Part shown: one piece after another, positions 38,801-47,769 of the stretch | How the letters are laid out: the number at the start of each line of letters is the position of its first letter | Numbering within the stretch: the stretch's first letter is position 1 | Assembly: GCF_902859895.1 (NCBI RefSeq) | Contig: NZ_CADIKM010000001.1 | Location: 62,001 to 126,000, forward strand | Origin: Pararobbsia alpina | GTDB lineage: Bacteria; Pseudomonadota; Gammaproteobacteria; Burkholderiales; Burkholderiaceae | Reading direction: 5' to 3' | DNA: 64,000 bases | Made by a program: the position numbers and the translations under genes | The notes under the pieces: generated by a model | Told to the model about the DNA's origin: nothing | Database searches by the model: none | What the model saw: the letters and a program-made list of their open reading frames with translations, nothing else

Positions 38801-40151
38801 CCTTGAGGCGGCCGCTGCCCGTCACGGTCGCATCCTTGACCACCCGGATCTGCAAACCGTCGATCGCCTGCTCGCGTTCATTGAGGTTAACGTTTGCCCG
38901 TGCGTCGATCAGTGGCACCTTGCCTTCGTCGAGCCGGCCCGGTATCGCGTTGACGATCGAGGCGGTCCCCGCGACCACGAGCGCACTGCTGCCCGACGGG
39001 GCCGGCACGGGATGGACCTCGGCCTGCACGAGCAAGTCGGCCTGGGGGGCGCCGGCGCTGAAGCTGCGCGGATCGACATGCTCGAACCGAAGCGCGAGCG
39101 TCTTGAGCGGGACCTCGCCGAACGGCATCGCTACAACCTGCGCATGGCCCGTGAGTTTCATGCCGGTCGCGTCGACATCGGCATTCAATTGTTCAAGCGA
39201 GCCACCCAGGCGGGCGCCGAGTCGCACCGCCTGGTCGGCCACCTGCCCCGAGAAACCCGCATCGCCCTTCAGGGCGAACGGCCGCACGCCATCGAGCGCG
39301 AGCGCCGCGTTCACATCGCCGAAAGGCGTGGTGAGCCGGTCGAGTCCCAGCTCGTGATGACGACCGTCCGTACTGCCATGCAGTGCGAGCCGCGAGAATT
39401 CGGTCGTCGACGCGCCATCGTGAATCAGGATCTGCGCGACGCGCACATCGCCGATGACGAGTTGCAAGGGCAAACGCAGATCCTTGGGCAAGGTGAGCTT
39501 GCTGCTCGGCGTCGTGGACGCGGCGAGGCGCACGTCGACGGTTTGTGCGTGAATGAAATCGATGGTGAATTTCAACGGCGTGCTCTGGAGCCGCCATTGC
39601 CCTTCGACATGGTCGATCCGGATATCGGTGCCGGCGTCGTGCCAGCGCAGGTTCGTGAAACGCACGCCGGTCGCGAGTTCGCCGCCGTCGAGCGTTCCCG
39701 AGAGCCGCCCCCCGAGCAGTTCGACCGCTGCCTGCCAGACGTAGCGCGTGCCGCTCTCGGTCTGGAGCGCCGCGAACAGGCCGCCGAGCGCGATCGCAAT
39801 CAATGCGGCAAGCGCGACGAGCGGCCAGACGGCCGCGCGCAGCCAGCGGCTCCGGCGGCGGCGTCGGGCGCGGCGCAACGCTTCTGCGGCTTCGGCTGTC
39901 TTGTCGCCGCCGCCATTGCCGCCATCACTACCGCTGCCGCTGGGGCCCCCGCCACCGCCACCGCTACCGCTACCGCTACCGCTACCGCCACCGCTACCGC
40001 TACCGCCACCGTCGCCAACGCCACCACCACCGTCGCCACCACCACCACCGCCGTCGTCACCACCACCACCGCTACCAACGCCAACGCCACGGCCACCGCC
40101 GCGACCGGCGTCGTTTGCCTGCTCGTCTTCCGAAAGGGGCTCGTGGTTCAT
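35853..40151 (-). CDS. tamB: Translocation and assembly module protein TamB
   Basis: A 1432-aa AsmA-like/TamB protein that bridges inner and outer membranes; the family is implicated in autotransporter assembly and phospholipid transport. After a 95-residue leader there is one signal-anchor helix (AAVWPLVALAALIAIALGGL, about 106-125), a long beta-rich body, and the C-terminal DUF490 domain with LRGTLNLISAPNQPLHGEGN, YFTFNGPVDNPGINIRA, SWLLFGHGTDTGNNLGQQN, ending in aromatic NRRFD. The leader (about residues 15-83) is almost pure Gly with Ser/Asp/Val, unusual for the family. A second low-complexity patch (Thr/Pro/Ala/Ser) lies near residues 566-605. It starts 10 bases after the tamA stop, forming the usual tamA-tamB operon. 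Confidence 0.93.
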   Translation of the reverse strand: MNHEPLSEDEQANDAGRGGGRGVGVGSGGGGDDGGGGGGDGGGGVGDGGGSGSGGGSGSGSGSGGGGGGPSGSGSDGGNGGGDKTAEAAEALRRARRRRRSRWLRAAVWPLVALAALIAIALGGLFAALQTESGTRYVWQAAVELLGGRLSGTLDGGELATGVRFTNLRWHDAGTDIRIDHVEGQWRLQSTPLKFTIDFIHAQTVDVRLAASTTPSSKLTLPKDLRLPLQLVIGDVRVAQILIHDGASTTEFSRLALHGSTDGRHHELGLDRLTTPFGDVNAALALDGVRPFALKGDAGFSGQVADQAVRLGARLGGSLEQLNADVDATGMKLTGHAQVVAMPFGEVPLKTLALRFEHVDPRSFSAGAPQADLLVQAEVHPVPAPSGSSALVVAGTASIVNAIPGRLDEGKVPLIDARANVNLNEREQAIDGLQIRVVKDATVTGSGRLKDGLGQFDLKVANFDLRTLTPAVRTTHVSGPVRIVLQDGSQHIDAQLADPALALRAQAAVNLTPAQTRIESLKLQLGKGRVDASGVLKHDLASAFTVKGTLTDFNPFPLLAAESASKAPTKAPHAPAPVSSTKHASTSTPPNASTRPPASGTQSKDAAVGGDVHDVRITGTLSADGALAPQRSVKARFTLHDAVYADLPMTGEGTIQLAGSRLLPSSVQLSVAGNQVDAKGSFGTPRDRLQVHVDAPVLEGLGFGVAGVLKLDGDLTGTLAHPNAVASYEADHVVFGENRVGHAQGRAELRDGAQGAMTFSLDAKEVAVPGVDLAAVSAHLSGTRAAHQFDASAVGKVEGRPLDVTLAGRGALSETRAGMAWSGTVSKLENRGALAIALRSPVQIAVADQKVSLGAAQLSVDTAVLALRGFEFDHGRISSSGSLTDVGLARSLALEARLTGAPPPTLKTDLVFDGAWDFTLSNTASGYVQIKRRSGDLQIDAGRGLVPLGLKRLEARVDFENGNRARLSAGADASRLGSANADLSTGLVARDGMLTISTEAPVSGKISADVPALKTTGELLGPAYIVAGRAALQLTVGGLLGRPKLTGTLTGDDLAATMVDQGITLKNGVVRIALDENRVELRQVEFHGADGLLKATGQIQLDRDDPEISAQIVADKLQLFASPERQLSLSGSAELKHSGPAGGLAINGKFTVDHALFDMPESAAPSLGDDVKIVRTDGELVQAETETVPGGHESIGPFAPRANIAIDLGRDFRFKGSGANLSLRGTLNLISAPNQPLHGEGNIRVEPGSTYEAFGRKLDIENGYFTFNGPVDNPGINIRAMRRNQEYEAGVQVTGTLRSPIAKLVSVPDLPDSEKLSWLLFGHGTDTGNNLGQQNTMSSALGLLGGVGGKRIAQTFGLDEFSIGQSENGLTDPQVVQIAKAINERFTFGYEQGLQTAQNLFKVTWTLSRNWSLAVHSGTLNGVDVTFNRRFD
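39946..40110. repeat. Hexa- and trinucleotide low-complexity tract in the tamB 5' end
   Basis: Interrupted runs of CCGCTA, CCGCCA and CCACCA units code for the Gly-rich N-terminal tail of TamB. All units are multiples of three, so length changes keep the frame. Confidence 0.9.
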
Positions 40152-40160
40152 CAGTTCACT

Positions 40161-41984
40161 TTAGAACGCGATACCCAGCGTCAGATACGGGCGCCATGAG
40201 CGATTCTGGATGCCGTAGGCCACATCGAGGTTGACCGGCCCGACCGGGCTGCGCCATCGCGCACCCACACCCACGCCGGAATAGAGCCTGCGTTCCGGCC
40301 AAGTATCGGTCGCGGTTCCCATATCGTAAAACACCGCGCTGCCCCACTCGCGCGTAAACCAGTGCTGGTATTCGCTCGATGCCGTGACCATGTATTTGGT
40401 CGGAAGGACCGAACCCGAAACGGTGTTGCCAATGCTGTTGTAACTATAGCCTCGCACCGAATTCGCACCGCCCGCCCGGAACAGCAACGAGGCCGGTACC
40501 TCATTGGTACTGCCCGAAGTGAACACGCCGCCCATCTCCAGACGCAGCAGCAGCAGATCCGCCTGGCCAATCGGGAAATACTGGCGTCCGGTCGCATACA
40601 GGCGCGCGAAGGTTTGTTCACTCAATACATGCTTGACCGCAAAGCCCGCTGACACGGTAACGAGATTGCCTGAACGCGGGAACACGAGATCGTCGACGTC
40701 GCGGCGCGTCCAGGTCCAGTTGGGCACGAGGGCGTGACTGGTGGTCGGCGGCCCGACATTCTGCGAAAGCCGGTCGTTGTAGAAAAGCAGCGAATACGTG
40801 TAGTCGTAGAGTTGCGAGACGCGCACTCGCTGGACACCGGCACGCAGGCTGTTGATGACGGTGTCTTCGATGTCGGTGCGCGTATAGGAAGCGAGCACAC
40901 TATTGACCCAGCCTTTACGGCCTGGCGGCATCGAGATCTGGATCGCGCCGACCTCCTGGTCTCGTTCGAGACGGCCCGTCACATTGAACACCCAGGCGCG
41001 GTTGGCCAGATTGAAAAACGAATAGCTACCCGCAATATACGGCCCCGTATCGGAGCTGAAACCCACGCTCGTGCGCATGGACTGATAGGGATACTCACTG
41101 ACCTTCAGCCGAATCGGCGTTAGCTCAGGATTTGCGGGATCATTTCCCACATTAAGCGCGACACTCGCGAAGTAAGGCGTCGCTTGAATCTGTTTTTGAA
41201 GTTCATCAATCCGGGCGGTCGAATAGATTTCTCCGACATTGAGCGGATTGATATTCGAAATGATCCAGGCCGGATAGCGGCGCGTACCGTCGATTTGCAG
41301 CTCGCCGAGCGTGAAAGTCGGACCGCTGTCGAAGTCGACGAGCAGTGCGGCCTTGTGCGTGACGGGGTTGATGCGCGCCTCGGAACGCGTGATCCTGGCG
41401 CCGAGATATCGTTCGGCTTGCAGGGTTTTGAGCGCGGCATCCTTCGCGGCATCCCAGGCCTGCTGGCTGAAGGGGTCGCCTTCGCGCAGGGTCCATGCCT
41501 CGCGCGTGGCCGTCTCGCGGGCCGGCGCTTCGGTCAGGACTGCGCCCTTGAAACTGAGGCTCAGCGCGCTCACTTCGGTTATTGGCCCGGGGGTCACCGT
41601 GATATCGATATGCGGCTTGCCGTCGACGACGCGCTCATCGGTCGTTACCGCCGGCGTGAAATAACCTTGGGTTTCCAGCAGATCCGTGACCTGGCGTGGC
41701 ACGGCCGAGACCAGGAAACGGAATTCGTCGTCGCTCAAATCGTCGCGATCGGCAAAACGGGCGAGATCGAGGTGGGCCTCGAGCAGCTTGCGCAATTCGC
41801 GTGGCGCCTCGATCCTGACTTCATATTTCGCGTAGGCGGACATCGGCGCGAACGCCAGTCCCAGCAAACCGATCAACCCGATTATCGGGATCGCCCGCAG
41901 CCGGACCGCCGGCAGTCCGGACAGCCGGTCGCCCTGCTGCGGACTGCGCGAACGGAAGCGGATTTCGGGGACGCGATCCGGCAA
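40161..41984 (-). CDS. tamA: Autotransporter assembly factor TamA (BamA/Omp85 family)
   Basis: Outer-membrane barrel with three POTRA domains that works with TamB. Visible are a signal sequence (IPIIGLIGLLGLAFAPMSAYA), POTRA regions (KYEVRIEAP; DLLETQGYFTPAVTTDERVV; YLGARITRSEARINPVTHKA; ELQIDGTRRYPAWIISNINP), the barrel with the L6-type loop VRGYSYNSIG, and a terminal aromatic (LTLGIAF). The frame is open to 42389 but overlaps the divergent DUF3460 gene. I chose TTG at 41984 because GGAGAA lies six bases upstream and the length becomes 607 aa, usual for TamA. An ATG at 42093-42095 is the alternative, but it lacks a Shine-Dalgarno sequence and leaves almost no room for promoters. Confidence 0.9.
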   Translation of the reverse strand: MPDRVPEIRFRSRSPQQGDRLSGLPAVRLRAIPIIGLIGLLGLAFAPMSAYAKYEVRIEAPRELRKLLEAHLDLARFADRDDLSDDEFRFLVSAVPRQVTDLLETQGYFTPAVTTDERVVDGKPHIDITVTPGPITEVSALSLSFKGAVLTEAPARETATREAWTLREGDPFSQQAWDAAKDAALKTLQAERYLGARITRSEARINPVTHKAALLVDFDSGPTFTLGELQIDGTRRYPAWIISNINPLNVGEIYSTARIDELQKQIQATPYFASVALNVGNDPANPELTPIRLKVSEYPYQSMRTSVGFSSDTGPYIAGSYSFFNLANRAWVFNVTGRLERDQEVGAIQISMPPGRKGWVNSVLASYTRTDIEDTVINSLRAGVQRVRVSQLYDYTYSLLFYNDRLSQNVGPPTTSHALVPNWTWTRRDVDDLVFPRSGNLVTVSAGFAVKHVLSEQTFARLYATGRQYFPIGQADLLLLRLEMGGVFTSGSTNEVPASLLFRAGGANSVRGYSYNSIGNTVSGSVLPTKYMVTASSEYQHWFTREWGSAVFYDMGTATDTWPERRLYSGVGVGARWRSPVGPVNLDVAYGIQNRSWRPYLTLGIAF

Positions 41985-42131
41985 ACAGGCTTCTCCATCT
42001 AGTGGTTGAAGCCGACAAGTGCCGGCCGCCGTTATTTCACCACGGAAAGAGACTGCGGTGCGGATGGGCAATGCGGTAAAATCGGTAGCGCGCATTCCCG
42101 CGCTTAGACGATAACCGTGCTCCGCCCAGCC

Positions 42132-42317
42132 ATGTACCAGTCGGACATTACCCAATTCCTCAACAAGCTCAAAGCGGACAAGCCCTCGCTCGAAGAAGAA
42201 CAGCGCAAGGGCCGTGCGCTGCTGTGGGACAAGCAACCGATCGACCTCGAGGAGCGCGCCGAACAAAGGGCATCGCGCGTTGCGCAGACGCCTTATTCCT
42301 ACTACCAGAACTTCTGA
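42132..42317 (+). CDS. DUF3460 family small protein
   Basis: A 61-aa protein conserved in beta-proteobacteria with no known function. It begins MYQSDITQFLNKLKADKPSLE and ends in TPYSYYQNF, both typical of the family. The in-frame ATG at 42117 is possible but 42132 fits relatives. It lies just 10 bases before scpA, so the two are likely one transcript. TAAAAT at 42076-42081 is a plausible -10 for this operon. Confidence 0.85.
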   Translation: MYQSDITQFLNKLKADKPSLEEEQRKGRALLWDKQPIDLEERAEQRASRVAQTPYSYYQNF

Positions 42318-42327
42318 ACGCGCACGC

Positions 42328-43185
42328 GTGAGCCAAGCAGAGACGCGCCTGAGTGCCGACGCGCTGGAAAAGCCGGCGGCCGACTCCACCCCGGATGTCG
42401 TTGACGGGGTGGCTTTTGCGCGTCTCTATGGCGAACCGTTGTTCAAGCTTCCGCAGGATCTCTATATCCCGCCTGAGGCGCTCGAGGTCTTTCTCGAGAC
42501 TTTCGAAGGTCCGCTCGACCTGCTGCTCTACCTGATCCGCAAGCAGAACTTCAACGTCCTCGACATCCCGATGGCTGAGGTGACCACGCAGTACCTCGGT
42601 TATGTTGAACAGATCCGCGGGAGCAATCTTGAACTCGCGTCGGAATATCTGCTGATGGCCGCCATGCTGATCGAGATCAAGTCGCGCATGCTGCTGCCGG
42701 TCAAAAAGGCCGACACCGGCGACGAGGTCGAAGACCCGCGTGCCGAACTCGTGCGCCGGCTGATCGAGTATGAGCAGATCAAGCTTGCCGCCCAGAAGCT
42801 CGACCAGTTGCCGCAGCTCGGCCGCGATTTCCTGCGCGCCGAGGTCTATATCGAACAAGCCCTCGCGCCACGCTTCGCGGATGTCGAACTCGACGAACTG
42901 CGCCTCGCATGGGCCGACGTGCTCAAGCGCGCGAAGCTCGTCGCCCACCACAAGATCAGCCGTGAGGAGCTCTCGGTCCGCGAGCATATGAGCGTGATTC
43001 TGCGCAAGCTCCAGAATGCACGTTTTATCGAATTCGCCGATCTGTTCGATGTGACGCGCGGTGTGCGGGTGCTCGTCGTCAACTTCATCGCGATGCTCGA
43101 ACTCTCGCGCGAGTCACTGATCGAGATAACGCAGGCGGAACCCTTTGCACCGATTTACGTGCGGCTGGCCTACTCGCCTACGTGA
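42328..43185 (+). CDS. scpA: Segregation and condensation protein A
   Basis: Kleisin subunit that, with SMC and ScpB, organises chromosomes. The 285-aa product shows the N-terminal kleisin motif VFLETFEGPLDLLLYLIRKQ, then ASEYLLMAAMLIEIKSRMLL and PRAELVRRLIEYE. The frame is open from 42214 but overlaps the DUF3460 gene, so GTG at 42328 is the best start. It adds about 50 unconserved residues before the core. Neither scpB nor smc is in the window. Confidence 0.92.
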   Translation: MSQAETRLSADALEKPAADSTPDVVDGVAFARLYGEPLFKLPQDLYIPPEALEVFLETFEGPLDLLLYLIRKQNFNVLDIPMAEVTTQYLGYVEQIRGSNLELASEYLLMAAMLIEIKSRMLLPVKKADTGDEVEDPRAELVRRLIEYEQIKLAAQKLDQLPQLGRDFLRAEVYIEQALAPRFADVELDELRLAWADVLKRAKLVAHHKISREELSVREHMSVILRKLQNARFIEFADLFDVTRGVRVLVVNFIAMLELSRESLIEITQAEPFAPIYVRLAYSPT

Positions 43186-44157
<972 letters not shown>

Positions 44158-44174
44158 ATCTGACGGAACCCTCC

Positions 44175-44570
44175 ATGCAACGCATCATGCTGAAATCGAA
44201 GATCCACCGCGCGACGGTGACGCATTGCGAACTCCACTACGAGGGTTCATGCGCGATCGACGAAGACCTGCTCGAGGCGGCCAATATCGCCGAGAACGAA
44301 CAGATCGACATCTGGAACATCAATAACGGCGAACGCTTCACGACGTATGCGATTCGCGGCGAACGCGGCTCCGGCATCATTTCGCTGAACGGCTCAGCCG
44401 CCCGCCGCGCCCAGCTGGGCGACCTCGTGATCATCGCGGCCTTCGCGCTGGTCGAGGATGCCGAAGTCCGCGCGGGCAGGGTCAAGCCCGATCTCGTGTT
44501 CGTCGATGCATCGAACCGCATCAAGGGCACACGCGATCACGTCCCGACGCAGGCATTCGAGACGATCTAG
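44175..44570 (+). CDS. panD: Aspartate 1-decarboxylase
   Basis: Pyruvoyl enzyme that makes beta-alanine from aspartate. The 131-aa precursor has the self-cleavage site Gly24-Ser25 in [16 protein letters not shown], the Tyr in [20 protein letters not shown], and a core ending near residue 115, with a slightly extended tail. Paired with panC. Its TAG stop overlaps the TAG of the converging ParA gene in the shared tetramer CTAG (44567-44570). Confidence 0.96.
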   Translation: MQRIMLKSKIHRATVTHCELHYEGSCAIDEDLLEAANIAENEQIDIWNINNGERFTTYAIRGERGSGIISLNGSAARRAQLGDLVIIAAFALVEDAEVRAGRVKPDLVFVDASNRIKGTRDHVPTQAFETI

Positions 44571-45193
44571 GCGCCGTCGAGCCAGGCGATGATGGGTTCC
44601 CATTGCTCGAGGTCCTTGGCGACGCGACTGGCCGTGACGTCCCAGAGCGTGAGTCCCTGGGCCGCGAGCTGGACGTAGTTCTGCGTGTCGCGCACATAGC
44701 CGAGCACGGGCAATCCGAGGCCCTCGACAAAGCGATGAAGCTGGTCGGCCGACTTGGTTCGCGCATCGACGCGCATGCCGACGATGCCGATCTTGATGCC
44801 GCCCTTGCGGACGACCTTTTCCTTGGCAAGCCGCGCGAGAAAGTCGCGCGTCGCGAGGATGTCGAAGATCGAAGGCTGGAGCGGCACGATCACGCGCTCG
44901 GCAAGGTTCAGCGCGATGTCGAGCCGGTTGCCGTGAATCCCGGCCGGGGTATCGATGACGATCTGCTCGAGGCCCTTGGGCGGCTTTTGCGGCTGTTCGA
45001 GATCGATCTTCCAGGATTCGATCGGAGGCAGGCCAGCGGGTCGGATATCCAGCCAGTCATGCGCCGATTGCTGGCGGTCGAGGTCGGCCAGTGCGACCCA
45101 CTCGCCGCGCGAGGCATAAAGTCCGGCCAGATTGGTCGATAACGTGCTCTTGCCCACGCCGCCTTTCGGATTCGCGACAACGATCACCGCCAT
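44567..45193 (-). CDS. Orphan ParA/MinD-like ATPase
   Basis: A 208-aa deviant-Walker ATPase: [20 protein letters not shown] at the N-terminus, [18 protein letters not shown], and [10 protein letters not shown]. The short length and absence of a DNA-binding N-terminus resemble small ParA proteins that position cargo such as plasmids, chemoreceptor clusters or carboxysomes. No parB or cargo gene is adjacent; it lies between panD and the cobalamin genes. A chromosomal segregation ParA is usually longer and next to parB, so that role is unlikely. Function unknown. Confidence 0.82.
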   Translation of the reverse strand: MAVIVVANPKGGVGKSTLSTNLAGLYASRGEWVALADLDRQQSAHDWLDIRPAGLPPIESWKIDLEQPQKPPKGLEQIVIDTPAGIHGNRLDIALNLAERVIVPLQPSIFDILATRDFLARLAKEKVVRKGGIKIGIVGMRVDARTKSADQLHRFVEGLGLPVLGYVRDTQNYVQLAAQGLTLWDVTASRVAKDLEQWEPIIAWLDGA

Positions 45194-45439
45194 AGGGTCT
45201 CCCGAAGCGAGGTTGTAGTCTCTACTGCGAATGGGTGAATATCGGTACCGGGGTGCCCACCTTGCGCGATCGGCTTCGTATCAGCCTCGATTGCACACCT
45301 GATGCACTGCCTGATTGACGAGCGGCTCGCACCCTCCGACTTACGCCATCGGTGATCGCAGCCCGGCTCCGTGCAGTTATTATCGACCAAACCGTCAGCG
45401 GACGGTGCATTGTCCCCTACGAGTCCTTCCCAACTGGCC

Positions 45440-46141
45440 ATGACCCTTATGTCACAGCGTGATTCCGAATGGGCACCCGCTCGCACGACCTTCGTGCTCG
45501 GCGGGGCACGCTCGGGCAAGAGCGCCTATGCCGAGCGGCTTGCGGCGGCGAGCGGCCTGCCCGTCAGTTATCTCGCGACGGCAGCTTCACCCCAGCTTGA
45601 CGGCACGCCTGTCGATGCCGAATTTGCGAAACGCATCGCCGTGCACCGTGCGCGCCGCCCCGCCCACTGGCGCACCATTGAGACCGGTATCGACCTTGCC
45701 GGCGCGTTGAACCGGGCGCAGCTCGAGATTCAAGCTGAAGCTGAAGCTCTGGCTCAGGCTCAATGTGAGGCTCAAGCCGAAGCCCAGGCCTATGCCAAGG
45801 CCGAGGCCAAACACGAGGCCAAAGTTCCCATACCGGCCGTTGGCGGCTGCATCCTCGTCGACTGCCTGACGCTCTGGTTGACCGCCCTGTTCTACTCGGA
45901 TGGCAAAGACGGACCCTGCGCCGACTGGGCCGCACGCATCGACGCATTCGATGAGGCGCTCGCATCGAGCGGCTCGCGGGTGATCGTGGTCAGCAACGAG
46001 ATCGGGCTCGGCGTCGTTCCCATGGGTGCGCAGACGCGCCAGTTCGTCGATGAACTGGGCCGCCTGAACCAGCGCATCGCCGCGCGCTGCGACGAAGTCG
46101 TGATGATGGTCGCGGGAATCCCGATGAGTGTGAAGCCTTGA
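45440..46141 (+). CDS. cobU: Bifunctional adenosylcobinamide kinase/guanylyltransferase
   Basis: Phosphorylates adenosylcobinamide and transfers GMP to give AdoCbi-GDP for nucleotide-loop assembly. The P-loop is GGARSGKSAYAERLA, followed by YLATA, HRARRPAHWRTIE, VDCLTLWLTALF and VVSNEIGLGVVP (motif order as in CobU/CobP). Residues about 94-131 are an Ala/Glu/Gln-rich insert (EIQAEAEALAQAQ and similar) absent from ordinary CobU. Of the in-frame starts, ATG 45440 or 45449 fit; I used 45440 (233 aa). The stop overlaps the TTG start of btuF. Confidence 0.92.
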   Translation: MTLMSQRDSEWAPARTTFVLGGARSGKSAYAERLAAASGLPVSYLATAASPQLDGTPVDAEFAKRIAVHRARRPAHWRTIETGIDLAGALNRAQLEIQAEAEALAQAQCEAQAEAQAYAKAEAKHEAKVPIPAVGGCILVDCLTLWLTALFYSDGKDGPCADWAARIDAFDEALASSGSRVIVVSNEIGLGVVPMGAQTRQFVDELGRLNQRIAARCDEVVMMVAGIPMSVKP

Positions 46142-47124
46142 AACGCACCCTGATGCAAATGCTGGCGCCGGCTCCGCGATCGGTCTCGCGGTGGATCGCA
46201 TTGCGGGTCTCGCCGCGAAAATCGCTGCTCTCCCTGCTCATGACACTCGCGGCCTCGCTCGCGCTTGTTCGCGCGGCTTCGGCCGCTGCGATCAGCGTCG
46301 TCGACGACAGCGGCGCGACGGTCACACTCGACGCGCCAGCGCACCGGATCGTGAGCCTGGCACCGCATACGACCGAACTCGTCTACGCGGCCGGCGGAGC
46401 CGACTTGATCGTCGGCGCGGTGAACTACAGCGACTATCCGCCGGCCGCGCGCCAGTTGCCGCGTGTCGGCGACAATCAGGCGCTCGACCTCGAGAAAATC
46501 GCCGCGTTCAAGCCCGACCTGCTCATCGTCTGGCGGCACGGCAACGCCCAGCGCCAGATCGGCGCGCTGCGCGCGCTCGGCATTCCCATGTTCTTCAGCG
46601 AGCCGAAGCAGTTGCCCGATATCGCCGCGAACCTGCACAAGCTCGGCGAGCTGATGGGAACCGTGCCCACCGCCGACAAGGCCGCGCAGGACTTCAGCGC
46701 GAAGATCGCGCGCTTGCGTGGACAGTATGCGCGGCGGCCCGTTGTCAGCGTGTTTTACCAGGTTTGGGAAACACCGCTGATGACGCTCAATGGCGACCAT
46801 ATGGTCAGCGACGTGATGCGACTATGCGGCGGCCGCAATGTCTTCGCCTCGCTCACGCCGGTCGCGCCGACCGTCTCGACGGAAGCCGTGGTCGCCGCAA
46901 ACCCCGATGCGATCGTGACCGGGCGTTATGGCGATGCGGACCCCGCCGCCTTGCCCAAGAGTCTCGATCGCTGGAAATCGTGGACTGAATTGACCGCGGT
47001 GTCGCATCGCAATCTGTTCGCGGTCAATGCCGACTGGCTCGACCGCCCGGCGCCCCGCCTTGCCGACGGCGCGGCACAGCTGTGCGAAGCGCTTCAAACG
47101 GCTCGCGAGCACCTGGGCCGTTGA
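46138..47124 (+). CDS. btuF: Periplasmic cobalamin-binding protein of an ABC importer
   Basis: A 328-aa solute-binding protein with a long leader and hydrophobic signal (LLSLLMTLAASLALV, ending ASA), then the BtuF/FecB-type pattern HRIVSLAPHTTELVYAAGG, VGDNQALDLEKIAAFKPDLL and the second lobe with NPDAIVTG. It supplies corrinoid to BtuCD encoded on the other strand. TTG 46138 overlaps the cobU stop (TTGA), suggesting coupling; an ATG at 46153 is the alternative. Context makes cobalamin more likely than haem or siderophore. Confidence 0.88.
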   Translation: MKRTLMQMLAPAPRSVSRWIALRVSPRKSLLSLLMTLAASLALVRAASAAAISVVDDSGATVTLDAPAHRIVSLAPHTTELVYAAGGADLIVGAVNYSDYPPAARQLPRVGDNQALDLEKIAAFKPDLLIVWRHGNAQRQIGALRALGIPMFFSEPKQLPDIAANLHKLGELMGTVPTADKAAQDFSAKIARLRGQYARRPVVSVFYQVWETPLMTLNGDHMVSDVMRLCGGRNVFASLTPVAPTVSTEAVVAANPDAIVTGRYGDADPAALPKSLDRWKSWTELTAVSHRNLFAVNADWLDRPAPRLADGAAQLCEALQTAREHLGR

Positions 47125-47162
47125 GCGAGCGTCGGAAGCGCACGGGTCGGACACAAAAATCA

Positions 47163-47768
47163 CTAAGCGTCCCAGTCCTCGAGTTTCCAACCGACGAGTT
47201 CGGCGCCGTGCCCAGGCACGCGAACAAAACGGCATATCGCCCCGTAGGCAAGCGGCCGACGAAGACTGACGGCAATGGGTTCACCAATCAGACATGACGC
47301 AAGCATGCGAATCACGCCCGCATGGGTCACGGCGAGTACCGAAGAGGACAGTGGACACACCGCTTTCGCACGCTCCAGCCATCGATCGACCCGGGCCGCC
47401 AGCATGGCCGCACTTTCTCCGCCATGTGGCCTGCCGTGTTCGAGATTGGCCGCCCATGCATCGAGCTGAGCGCGCTCGACCGCATCCCAGTGCGCCAGTT
47501 CCCAGGCTCCGTAGTCGAGCTCCATCAAATCGGCGTCCTCGCGCACGGACAGGCGATAGCGGCCCGCGAGCAGCGTGGCGACCGATGCGCAGCGGCTGAG
47601 CGGACTGGTATCGATCCGATGCGGTCTGACGGCCGTCAAATGTTCGAGACGCCGCGCGAGATCGGCTGCAAACGCCTCGGCAGGCGCGGCAAGCGGCACA
47701 TCGCTCTGCCCATAGCAGATGCCTGGCTCAATCGCGACGGCCGGATGACGAACCAGGATCAACTCCAT
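47163..47768 (-). CDS. cobC: Alpha-ribazole phosphatase (histidine phosphatase family)
   Basis: Removes the 5'-phosphate in alpha-ribazole formation. The 201-aa protein begins MELILVRHPAVAIEPGICYG, with the phosphohistidine in VRHP (RHG variant), then DTSPLSRCASVATLLAGRY, the conserved MELDYGAWE and the second catalytic His in VTHAGVIRML. ATG 47766-47768 is used; the frame upstream overlaps cobS. It is last in the minus-strand cobalamin operon, one base after the cobS stop. Confidence 0.9.
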   Translation of the reverse strand: MELILVRHPAVAIEPGICYGQSDVPLAAPAEAFAADLARRLEHLTAVRPHRIDTSPLSRCASVATLLAGRYRLSVREDADLMELDYGAWELAHWDAVERAQLDAWAANLEHGRPHGGESAAMLAARVDRWLERAKAVCPLSSSVLAVTHAGVIRMLASCLIGEPIAVSLRRPLAYGAICRFVRVPGHGAELVGWKLEDWDA

Positions 47769-47769
47769 T

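Noticed and set aside
37791-40199. 802-codon plus-strand ORF opposite tamB
   Set aside because: Antisense frame of tamB ending in the repeat tract; composition is shadow-like and it has no supported start.
45194-45439. Second cobalamin riboswitch before cobU
   Set aside because: The conserved aptamer blocks (CCCCGCAACGG, B12 box GCCACTG) are absent on the plus strand here.
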